The translations under genes and the position numbers were made by a program. The notes below the pieces were generated by a model. The model made no database searches, was not told where the DNA came from, and saw only the letters and a program-made list of their open reading frames with translations. A stretch of 64,000 nt of DNA, from the NCBI RefSeq assembly GCF_907164915.1, contig NC_061864.1, positions 5,229,389 to 5,293,388 of the forward strand. Direction: 5' to 3'. Source of the stretch: Impatiens glandulifera (lineage: Eukaryota > Streptophyta > Magnoliopsida > Ericales > Balsaminaceae). Numbering within the stretch: the first letter of the stretch is position 1; every line of letters starts with the position of its first letter. Below are positions 39,691-51,109 of the stretch, in pieces.

Positions 39691-41271
39691 TTGAGAGATC
39701 GATGCATTTGAAAGTGTGAGGTCACGAGATGAAGGTTGGGTGGAGGCATATGAAAAAGTGTGAGTCAATTAAGGGGTTAGTGGATGTTTGTGATTGGTTG
39801 TCGATTTGTTGAAGTAGGAATAAAAAATATCGACTAAGATTGGTGGGTGGTTTGCCGATGGGGTAAAGAGACATATGAAAAAATGTGAGTCACAATATTA
39901 AGGTCCATTAATTGAGGGATTAGTGAGTGCATGATCAATTGAATTTTGGTTGTTGATTTATTGAAGTGGTAAAAGAGGTTGTCTAAAATTGGTGGGTGGT
40001 TTGCCGATGAGGATAAAGAGGTATATGAAAAAATATGAGTCAAAAGATTAAGGTCAATTAATTGAGGGATTAGTGGGTGCATGATCGATTGAATTGGTTG
40101 TTGATTTTTTGAAGTGGGTAAAAGAGGTCGACTAAGATTGATGGGGTGGTTTGTCAAGGGGATAAAGAGACATATGAAAAACTGTGATTCACAAGAGATC
40201 GACTAAGTGTGAGTCACAAGATTAAGGTCAATTAATTGGGGGATTAGTGGGATCGTGATCGATTAAATTGGTTATTGATTTGTTGAAGTGAGTAAAAGAG
40301 GTCGAGTAAGATTGGTAGGGGTGGTTTGTCGAGGGGATGATGAATGTTTACCGAGATAAAGAGACATATGAAAAAATGTGAGTCTTAAGAGATCAACTAT
40401 TTAACTATTAAATACAAAATACATAATCATACACAAAATTATAAAATTATTTCAACAAACTCAAGTGGTCTAGAAGTTAAGTGTTCTAGATTCATGTTTA
40501 AGACTAAAATTCGAAGTGGTGGTAGTGGTAAAAAGAGGTCGATTAAGATTTGTGGATTGTTTGTCGAGAGGTAAAGAGACATATGATGGGATAAAGAGAT
40601 TTATCAAAAAGTGTGAGTCACAAGATGATGGTCAATTTGGGGTTAGTGTTTGGTTTGACGAAGGATAAGAGGTGTGTGATCTATTGTGATTGATTGAAGT
40701 GGGGGTAAAATAGGTCGACTAAGATTGGTGGGTGGTTTGCCAAGAGGATAAAGAGGCATATAAAAAAGTATGAGTCATAAGAGGTCGACTAAGATTGGTG
40801 AGTGATTTCCGAGGAATAAAAAAGACATATAAAAAAAATGTGAGTCACAAGAGCTTGACTAAGATTGGTGGGTGATTTTCCAAGGAATAAAAGAGGCATG
40901 TGAAAAAAGCATGAGTCACAAGAGTTGACTAAGATTGGTGATGGTTTTCCGAGGAATAAAAGAGGCATGTGAAAAAAGTATGAGTCACGAGAGTTGACTA
41001 AGATTGGTGGTGGTTTTCCGAGGGAATAAAGAGGTGTGTGAGGTCACTAGATGAAATGTCGATTTTGATATTTTTGGTGGTTGACTTTTCGAAGTGAGGG
41101 TAAAATATAAAATGTCTTTATAATAAATTAGATATTAGTGTTTAAAAATATATGTATGAGATGTTGATTGACCGAAGTGGTCGATTAGAGGATTGATTGT
41201 TGATTTGTTAAAGTGAGGTAAAAGAAGTCGTGATAAGAATAAATATGATGATATGTGAGGTGAGATTTGTG
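39690..41271 (+). repeat. Degenerate minisatellite, block 2 (end of unit A)
   Basis: Units built on GACTAAGATTGGTGGGTGG, GATAAAGAGGCATATGAAAAA and GTGTGAGTCACAAGA recur with a period of about 150 bp in the left part. Between 40721 and 41030 they switch to a compact run of about five units of about 70 bp. The block ends abruptly at 41271, where unit B begins. The minus-strand open frames here are products of the repeat. Confidence 0.88.
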
Positions 41272-41290
41272 ATGATAAACCACCCTACGT
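41262..41290. other. Junction of the tandem duplication
   Basis: Minisatellite sequence ending GTGAGATTTGTG joins directly to ATAAACCACCCTAC from intron 2 of the C2 gene, with about three unmatched bases (ATG) between. The first part continues normally at 53006 (GATTTGTGGTTGATTTG) and the second at 30071 (GGTAATAAACCACC). There is almost no shared sequence between the two partners, which points to end joining rather than homologous recombination. Confidence 0.88.
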
Positions 41291-41359
41291 ACTACTAATT
41301 AATTAATTAATTGTTCTTCCCAATTCAATCAATAATAATATTTTATGATTGTTTTATAG

Positions 41360-41658
41360 CTTGTATATGATAAGGACTTGTTGAGTTTCGATGATAAAAT
41401 GGGAGATGCAATGTTTGAGATAAGGCCAATTGTAGAAGCTGTTAAATTGATAAGAGGGATGGGGATGCTGACCTTATTCCAAGCGGGACTATTATTGGGA
41501 AGATAGATCCGACAAGAAATAACTGTCTTTCCGAGGAGAGTCACATTGTGTGGGAGGATCAAAAGATCATACAACATATGTTCTTAAGATTGAGGAATGT
41601 GGAGAGTGGAGAAATCAAACTTCGACTCCAATGGATTGATATTCCTCGACATCCCTAG
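41360..41658 (+). pseudogene. C2-domain gene fragment (exon 3 only), frameshifted
   Basis: This is the copy of exon 3 of the C2 gene at 30155..30454, with its 3' splice site (TTTTATAG) and stop. Exons 1 and 2 and the promoter were not included in the duplication. One G is missing from the run GATGGGGGATGC, giving 299 rather than 300 nt and shifting the frame after about 35 codons. Four substitutions also separate the copies. It cannot make a C2 domain. Confidence 0.93.
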
Positions 41659-41844
41659 ATTTGATTCCCTGTTTTTATACATATATTAGTAGTAGCTAGA
41701 GGAATTTGATCTTATAGTCACTCTTCATATTAATGTTGATTAATGTTGGCTATCAAAAAAAGTTGTTTGAAGTATACAGACTAAATAAATAAATTGAAAC
41801 TCATATTAATATGTTTATTATCCAAGAATTGTGAATTATATTTA

Positions 41845-42120
41845 AGAGATAAATATCTTAGCTTTTGTACGAGGTCATGGGTTTGAACCCACGACAAGTT
41901 CTACACATGTTTAAATGATTAAGTGTTTGTGGGTTATGTACTTAACCCCTTGTGGCCATATTTTAAATGTATTCTTTTAACCTTGTAGCAATAAGAGTTG
42001 AATATCTTAGCATCTTTGAAAAGTCTTGGGTTCGAGCCCGTCAGACGAAAAATTCTGCGTTTAATTAAATGCTTAAGTTTGTTTGCTATGTGTTTAACCC
42101 CTTATGGCCATATTTTTTTA
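41845..42120 (+). repeat. Two tandem tRNA-SINE-like units (unit B)
   Basis: Copy of the pair at 30637-30930. B-box-like words are GGGTTTGAACCCACGA and TTGGGTTCGAGCCCGTC. They were carried along by the duplication, so they are not independent insertions. Confidence 0.5.
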
Positions 42121-42129
42121 TATTTAAGA

Positions 42130-43740
42130 GAAATAAGGAAAAAAGAAAAATACTCATCATCATATTTGTTTGAACTAGTTGCCCTAAACTAATAGGACAA
42201 CTTTAATAAACAAAGGGAAAGCAAGAGAAATATATATAATGTATTAGGTTACATTTCAATTGTCTATAAAATAAGTTGAAAGTCATAGTATACATTATAT
42301 ATAAGTAATACTTTATTTTAAATATAAACTATAAATGAATAATTTATGCATTTAGCATTTTTCTTTATTCTCTTTATTCTTTTTGAATTACTTTTATGCA
42401 ATATTTTATCTTTTTGATTAAGGGTGTCTGCCAATGCACTTCTTTACCTTATCACTAATAATGTCAACTAAGTGAAGTGAAAACCATTCTTGATGACCAC
42501 CATTTTTTGTTTTCAAAATTATAAACCATCACTATGATGGTCCACAATCACTAGTCACTTTATCTTTGTTACTAGCCACTAGTTCTCAGTTTATTATTTT
42601 CAATTGGTTATTTTTATGAAGAGTCTATTAGAAAAAGGAAAAAAAATAAAAAAATCAACAAGACTTTGTTTACCAACCTCTAAACTTGCAATTTATCTAT
42701 GTAATATTTTTTGTTCTTCTTGGGACTTCTCTTTGTTTGTTTTTATAACAAGGAATTTTATCTTTTTGAAAAATAATATTAAAGAATGATGATTACCAGA
42801 ATCACATTAAAGTTAATTTTTAAAATTATTTAATTAAAAAGTGAAAATAATTTATTTGCATTTATTAAAAAAATAATTAAAATAAATTACTTTCTACTTT
42901 CTACTGAATAGATTATACAGAAAAATAAAAAGTGTATTAAAGTAATATTTAGTATAAAATATATAATTAAAATATGTTATACTTTATATTATTAATTATT
43001 AATTTTAATAATTTAAACAAAAAGTAAAATATATATTTTAAAAATAGTTATATATTTAAAGTAGCATTTATATTTGTATAATTGTTTTTAATATTTAGTA
43101 AATATTAAAGAAAAAAATAGTTATTATTTTAATATATTTTTTTATAAAATTTAAAGAACTTTTAGTTAATTAAAATATCTACTTTATACTTTTATAAAAA
43201 AAATAACTATATTATAAGGAAAATTATAAGTAAAAAGTATCAGATATGCTCTATTAATTATTTAGTCAATATTACAGAATTTAAAGTAAAAATATAAATT
43301 AGGTTAATTATTATAAATTATTAATATAAAATATTTATTAATTAATATATTTAATCCATTATTTAATTATTTTAAACTTTAAATAAACAAATAATTATAT
43401 TTATTTAACTATATAATCCTATATTATTGTCGTATTCTTAATATAATTTTATTTCATATTATATAATATTATTGTCGTACTCTTAATATATTTTTGACGT
43501 GCAAGACAAGGTATAATCAGTGTATAATTTTAAAATGTGAATAATATTAACGTATTTTAATATTTTAAACTGTATAATACAAGTTTTAAAAAATTATATA
43601 ATAATTAAATAAAAAATAGTGAGATAATACAAATTTTAAGAAATTATGTAATAATTAAATAAAAAATAATGAGATATACATGAATTTTTTAATTTTTTTT
43701 AATTTTTGTATGAAAAAGATAAAGCATGTATTGATAGGCT
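42130..43740. other. AT-rich spacer, unit B, before dsRBD copy B
   Basis: Close copy of 30940-32560. No gene was seen. The last 160 bp before the tiny first exon are identical in the two units, so both dsRBD genes should share the same proximal promoter. Confidence 0.5.
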
Positions 43741-43904
43741 TTGAATACATTTGTTCAATTTTCATTTTTATGATTTTCTTTCTCTCTCTCTTCGGATGAT
43801 CTCTTAGTCTCGTGGGATACATCGATCAGATTTTACTTCTGCGCAAGATACTCTATAGAACCCTAGTCTTTACAGGATCCTAGCTCCTAACTAAGGTGGT
43901 GGCC

Positions 43905-46592
43905 ATGGCAGGTGATCATCTCTTTCATTCATTCCTTCCTCTGCATTTGGTTTAGTTTCTGATAAATGTACTACTTACTGTTCAAACTGAGTATGGAATC
44001 CATGTTCACATTTCCTTTGGTTGGTTGTTGATATCAGGTCACTGGAAATGATTTGTCTAGCTATTAGTTTAATGCCCTAATCTAGTTTCTGATCAGCTAT
44101 CATTTAGCTCATCCCTGCTGCTGTGTTATTTACTAACTATTTGACAGACTGAGATGAACCACTTGAAAGGTGTTATATTTATGTAGCATTTTGTCTAATC
44201 TAATGATGATGGTCTGGGAATGGAATGTTCTTGGTTCCATCTGATAGCTCAGTAAAATCAATTGAACTTAGGAAGTGTTCAAGTGAGTTTATTGGTCATT
44301 CAGTTGCAATAAATGCAGAGCTTTCGCATAGGATATTTGAGATTTTTTTAGTTTTTTCAGTACTTCTATGTTGGGATTAGTAACGAGTTCTAATTTAAAA
44401 CAAACTTTATATTTGTTGGGAATTTGCTTACCGAAATCTCTTATTATCTTTTTCGGATTGGGGTTTTCAAAGTACCTGTTTATTTAAAATGTTACGATTG
44501 ATGATGATTTTGAAGAGGCGGTGATTTTTTCGGTGAAAAGATTTAAAAGGTATTAATATATAATAATAATTTAAAATAAAATAAAGGGTATTTTAGTATT
44601 TTAGTTATTGAATAGCGTGATGTGACGAGAATTGAAATGATGTTTTCGAATTGTGTTATTTAAATAACTCAGACCGAACCAGCCTTTTGTCTAATCCATC
44701 TTATAATCCTTGTACATTAAGATGTTCTTTATTCATATTATTTGTCTAATAGATGAAGTTACAACTTCAGATTATTGAGGTTCTAAGAATCTGGTTTATT
44801 AAGTTTTCATATTGGAAATAGGTCTCTGATCTTTAGATGATCTTGCTTACAAATTGCCTGTCTTGAATTTTCCTTTTCTTGAGATAAGTAAAAAATGTGT
44901 TCTTGAAATTGAGGTATTTTGAATTTCTTGTTTCTAGAAATGTCTTCAATGCATGATCAATTCCTCTTTACCCATCAAATATGTGTGACATTTTATTATT
45001 CAATAGTTATGTTTAAATCCAAGTGTGTTTTGCCTTTTTTTTGTTTATGATATTTTTTATTCTCTTTCACCTTGGCAGATGTTTCTAACCTACCGAGTTA
45101 TAAAAACCGTCTGCAAGAGCTGTTGCAGAAGTCCAATATGGACGTTCCAATGTATCGAACAACCTCTCAAGGTTGTAAACCAGAATCTGGTTTTAAATCG
45201 TCTGTTGTGGTTGATGGAATCCATTACACCTCTGAAAAGATATTCCCTAAAAGAAAGGCAGCTGAGCAACATATTGCAATGATGGCATTTGAAGGTGCAT
45301 CGCAAAAGATTAAGAGTGATGCATTATCACTCATTTCCAAGGTCAGTGGCATGCTTCATCTTGATATTATTAGTCAACTGTGTTCTATTTTTGACTTTTC
45401 TTATGTTTCTCATTCATTCCATGTTTGTCATTTCAATTGAAATAAAATCCTGAATCTAATCATTAGGACTTCGACTCTCTAGTCAATACCTCATCCTTTT
45501 TCCTCATGTTCTTTCTTTCAAAACCTACAATACCTTAAGTAGTCTTTTGTCCTTGTTTCTTTTTCCATCCTAAATTGTTGTATACTTCTTCTATGTATTT
45601 TTCATAAATATTATTTCCCATCTTTGCACAGGATCCAATATTCTGCAAGACCATTGTCAATGAATATGTATCAAAGATGAATCTTGAGAAACCCGTGTAT
45701 CATACTGTTAAGGAAGAGGGGTTGCTCCAAGTATTCACCTCTTCTTTAGTCTTTAACGAGGTGAAATACACCGGGGAGGTTTGTAGAACAAAGAAAGACT
45801 CTGAGTTACTAGCAGCCCGCGCTCTTATTATTTCAATTTTGGGTAATCCTTCCTTCATATATAAATCTCTCTACTATGCCTTGTTTATGTTATTTTCCAG
45901 AGGCCCAGATGACCCATGTTCCAATAAAAAGAAATCTTCCGAAAAACAAGCTCTTTGTTAGTGCTAGCTAGGTTGTTTGGAAATTGGCTGATGTTATAAA
46001 TGATGAACTTTTGCAGGTAAGTCTGATACAGGAATAATGATGGCTGCAATAGTAAAATCAAAGTCAAAAAAACATTACGACTTGTTAAATAATGGAAGGA
46101 CTATTGCTCCCCAGGATTATGTAGTTGCGGAAGTAGTAAATCCTGAGACAAGTCTTGTGATACAACCCGATAGTCAGGTAGAAGAATTGGTTGTTGTTAC
46201 TAGGACTGATGATAACTCAAAGGGCTTACTACTACCACACACTACCAATGTTCATCACCCTGATCCTTCTGATAACTCAAAGGGCTTACTCCAATTGGTT
46301 CCACTCTCATTGGATGAGAAGCCTCTTGATGTCGAAGGTGGTGGTCCTCCGGAAAATCGAAAAAGATCAATGAATAACAGCACAACAAAGAATAATAAGA
46401 AACTCTGCATAAATGCTCAGTAAGTAATGTTTTTTTTATACCAATCTATCATTCATTGCAATATTTATTCATTAAATCTCCCCTTTTGTGTATAACAGAG
46501 TAGACAGTTCTGTTGCGGAGATGAAGATGGGTCAAGTTTTGGCTGATGTTGTGCATTCGAACGAGGCTCCTTCTTGTTCAGTTGGGCCTTGA
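43905..46592 (+). CDS. Double-stranded RNA-binding protein with two dsRBDs, copy B
   Basis: Five exons, 43905..43911, 45079..45341, 45632..45842, 46017..46419 and 46499..46592, give 978 nt and 325 aa, the same structure as copy A at 32717..35058. The protein differs from copy A at four positions, all in dsRBD1: Met18Leu, Val50Ile, Arg51His and Asp75Gly. By hand alignment exon 2 has 11 differences in 263 nt, while exons 3-5 have one silent difference in 708 nt. Intron 1 is longer by about 350 bp. All splice sites and both domains are intact, and the promoter region was included in the duplication, so the copy is probably expressed. The role is as for copy A: a likely partner of a Dicer-like enzyme. 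Residues 50-51 lie in the beta-sheet of the domain, so altered RNA or partner preference is possible but unproven. Confidence 0.9.
44465..44680 (+). mobile_element. MITE-like insertion in intron 1 of dsRBD copy B
   Basis: Counterpart of 33290-33487 with its right end preserved (TTATTTAAATAACTCAGACC). The 350 bp that follow, to about 45022, are present only in copy B and look like ordinary intron sequence. A deletion in copy A starting at the element edge explains the difference best. Confidence 0.5.
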
Positions 46593-49500
46593 TTGAGTAT
46601 TCGGATTGAGTTATCTCCTTGACATTTAGACATGGTAATGGTATTAATCATTTTTGGATAGAGTAAAGACTTGTTGTTATGCTATGAAATAATTGTTATT
46701 GTTGACAATGATGATGTTGTGACTGATAAATTTTATGTTGTGGTGGCAAAAACTAAAATGATGTTGAGTTTTTAGTTTTTTTTTTATTTTTTTTTTATTT
46801 TTTGTATTACATCAATCATTTTAAGTATCAAATTAATTAATTGTTCTGTTAAAAAATGAAAATATTTTTATTTGATTTTTATTAAATTAAAATTTTAAAT
46901 ATAAAAAAATATTTTGATTATTTTATCTTGTAAATATTCTAAATAATTATTTTTTATCAAATAAGTTTTTATTTATTTATTTTTATTAAAATTTTAAATG
47001 ATTTGAAATTCTTTTTATAAATTTATTATGATTATTATTTTTAATGATATAATATTTTATAATATATTAATAAATATAATAATGAATTTTCTTTTAAATA
47101 GAGTTTTATGTATTTTATTAATAATATATATTATCTCTTGTTTCATATATCTTTGTAGTCTTGAATTTTTAGATGATATAAAGATTTCTATAGCATATAA
47201 AAATCTTGAAAAGTATATTTGTGAAAATAATTTTATTTGTATTTGTAACGTTAAAAATCGATCCTTCCCGAGAAGGGTTTTTGTTACTCGATAGTCGCGT
47301 CCTATAACTCACATTCTTTTTGAGTATCAAGTGATATGAGGAACCAAAATGGTAGACTTGACTATATGCGTTTAAAACATCGATTTAAATTAGTTTTAAT
47401 TTTTTTTAGAGTCGCCACATAATTACTACTCAAAATTAGGAAAAAAAATAGTTTAAGTGTTCAAAAACATTTTATTATTCTATTTGGTTCGATATTTGGT
47501 TACACTAGAAATGACTCTCGTGTTTGCTTGTCACATTACAGTCTTCACTTTAAACTTTTGGTCATTTTAAAAAATATATTATTCTACACCTTATTTATTT
47601 ATCTAATTATAGGATATGCGTCTAAAGATAATTCAAGCCTAAACATGTGTATAGTTTGTATCATTCTGTTCCTAAATCATAGTCTATGTTATGAGTCGTA
47701 AATCTAAAAATAAAAATGCTAGTATAAGTAACGAGGAATGATATCTTCATAAAAAAAATTAGTTTAGAAAGAAAATAGATTTCAAACAAATTTTATGCAA
47801 ATTATATATTTATATATAATTATTAAATGAAGAAGAAAAAATAAACCAAACGGGTCCTAAATAAAAATATTTTTTTGTGTTTTTTTTTTTAAAATAATAT
47901 TTTCTTGATGTTTCTTAGATTCGTTTAAAGCATTTTGGGTAGGGGTAATTATTTTTTTTAACTAATTCGAAAATATGTGTTAAACGAAGTCATATAGATA
48001 AATCAAGATTTAAGAATTTTGACAAAAGAAGAAGTTAAGAGATAAAAATATTAGATAGATCAAACCTCATAGATATAGTTGAAGTCCGAAAACTCTTTCA
48101 TATGAGAATGAAGAAGATATGCAGTTGAATTCCGAAAACTCTTTCATATGAGAATGGAGAAGAGACGCAGTTGAAGTCTGAAGACTCTTTCATATAAAAA
48201 TGAAGATGAAAGAGTGAGATGACGGTAAGAGATTATGAGAGATTATGTTAATTTTATATGAGAATGGAAATGAAAGAGAGAGGAAGGAGGCTGTGACTTG
48301 AAAATCATAGTTAGAAAATATTGGGCTGAAAAATTAGGTTTAGAGATTAAAAATAAGGTGGGCGGCAGCTAAAGTTAGGTTTAGTGAATGAATGAAAAAT
48401 TATTATATATAATAAATTATATATTATATAATAAAATTAATAAATTATTATATATTATATATAATATAGAATAAATTATTTATTATATATTAAATAATAA
48501 AATAAAAATAAAAAATGAATTCATTTTTTGTTTGATTCTTGAGTTTGAAAAAACATTCTAAAATAGCATTTGAATTTGAATTTGTTTGAAATTCACATCT
48601 AAAATTGAAAATGAAATTCGAATTCGTTGAATTCAAATTCAGTCGGATATTCAGTTATACATGACAAATTTTCGAGTTTTGAGGGATCTAAACAGGACTC
48701 GAATTTCCCTGAAAAATTATGTACTTAAATTACCCGAAATATCGGTTCGGAACCAATGGGTACCCAGACCCGAACCACCGACCCAATTTTTTTAAACTAT
48801 TTTTTTTTACTTTTTTAATTAATTTTAATATATTTATACTTTTTTAACATATTTTTATTAGTTAAATATAATTTGAATCAATTTAATAAAATTTAAATTT
48901 TTTAATTTAATTTTAATATATTTAATAATACATTAAAAAAAATTATGAAATTAAAATAAATATTAAATATTATATTAATTAAAATAAAACAACCTTAAAT
49001 TATATCATATAAAAATAAATAATAAAAGAATAAAAAATATTTATATAAAAAACAAATATTAATAGTTAATTGGACCAATGCAAATATAAATTTTGTGGTC
49101 CCTAACATTAAAAATATATATTTTTTAAAATTATAATAATATAAAATGATATATAAATGTTTAATATATTATAATAGAAAAAAAAAATTAAGAAAAAAGA
49201 TAAAAATGTTATATATATATATATATATTATATAATATATATTATATAATATATAATTAATATAAAATAAAAATCAAATTAATAACCTAATATATAATTA
49301 ATAATACTATTATATATTAAAAAATATAAACTGTAAACTGTATAAAAATGAGATTCATATGTGTTACTCCTTCTAATGTAGGATATAAAATTAGAAGCTT
49401 AATACATTAATTCTTTCTCCTAATATATATATTTACATATTAATTTATTTATTTTAAATTTATCTTTTTTAAATAATTTATCTCTACTAAAAAATATATA

Positions 49501-49782
49501 TATTTTAATTTATCTTTTTTAATTATTTTTTTAACTTATCATTTATATAATATTTATTTCACTAATTAATAATTTTTATATTTAAATATATAATATTAAG
49601 TAACATATTTTTTTATATAATAATAACAATAATAATAAATATAATAACACCTCTAAAATAAGCTATCTCATATATATACATAATTTTCTTTCTTAATTAA
49701 TTTTCTCTAATAATTTATATATAATAATATTAAAACATAAAATTGAAAGTTTCATACATTGCTCACCCACATTGATTATTTC

Positions 49783-49822
<40 letters not shown>

Positions 49823-51090
49823 AATATATAATATTACCTAACATATACATATGTTTTAATATATATAATAAAACACTATCTCATTATAAAATAATTTCTA
49901 TTTCATAAATTTCATTCCTAATTAATTTATTTCCCTTAATATATAATAACAATAGCAATCTCTCTACAATCATTTAAATTTCTTTTTTCTAATTAATTTT
50001 TTTTATTATTTTCTTATTTATTATATAATTTCTTATTTCTTGTTTAATTTTTATCATTAATTTTATTATAAATATATTTTATCCCTTTTCATATATACTT
50101 TTTAAATTTCCTAATTAAATGTTTTTAAGATAAAAAATATATATTTCTCATCAATAATTTTTATATTTATATATAATATTACATTTTTTTTATAAATAAT
50201 CCTACCTTATAAAGTAATAATAATAATAATAACAAATTTATATATGAATATAATAAAATTATATATATATATATATATATAAATATAAATATATATATTG
50301 ACAAAGTTTTTTTAAATGCAGTTACCTTATAAAATTAATAAGAGTAACTATTTTTTATTTGTTTATTATTTTCTTTCTCATTAATTATATATATATATAT
50401 ATATATATCCTAATTAATTTAATATATAATAAGTTTTAGTAATTGATAAATAATAATAATTAATTTAGATTTTTTAAAAAATTTCTCTCTCATAATTTCA
50501 CGTCTCTTAATTAATTTATATAATAATATTTTATCCCTTATTATATATATATATATATATTTACTAAACATATAAAATATATATCTTATCATCAATATAT
50601 AATTATATATATTAATATATAAATTATACCTATAATAACGCTATATAAAAACTACATCAACAAGTTATTATAAAATATAAAATGCAATTATATTATTATT
50701 ATTATTATATAAATACATTTTTTTTCTCTTTATCATATATTACTCACTCATCATATATCATTTCTCTAATAAAGAAATGATTGAAGGAGGGAATGATGTG
50801 GCTCAATTTGATTAGTCAAAAAAATAACTAAATTTCTCTCTCTTCTCTTTCATCACTTTTTATCATTTTTCCAACCAGTGATGTAATTTTCTTTTATAAT
50901 TATGAATAATTTATTGATTAATATAAAGATTTACTAATTGTTAATAAATTAAATACAAAATATATGTATGTACATAAAATTATAAAATTATTTCAACAAT
51001 CTCAATCTCAAGTTGTCTAGCAGTTAAAGTGATCACATTTTATGTTTAAGATCAGGGTTCGAATCTCAAAAAATACAAATTTAAAAATGA
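46593..51090. other. Gene-free AT-rich region of unit B
   Basis: Copy of 35059-39690 with the same repeat remnants: LTR-like words near 47235-47710, CTCTTTCATATGAGAATG repeats near 48080-48200, the CGGTTCGGAACCAATGGGTA tail near 48742, and AT-rich sequence to 51000. No open frame resembles a known protein. Confidence 0.5.
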
Positions 51091-51109
51091 GAATATTTGA
51101 GAGATCGAT

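Noticed and set aside
39834..40157. Minus-strand open frames with THIFSYTSL-type repeats (also 51258-51563, 52454-52723 and 53869-54300)
   Set aside because: They follow the tandem minisatellite, differ between duplicate units, have no known domain and lack supporting signals.
47028..47294. AT-rich open frame of 88 codons in unit B
   Set aside because: The matching stretch in unit A is disrupted, composition is Ile/Asn-biased, and there is no family resemblance.
51054..51067. tRNA gene suggested by a consensus B-box
   Set aside because: No cloverleaf could be drawn around it; it is better explained as a decayed tRNA-derived SINE.
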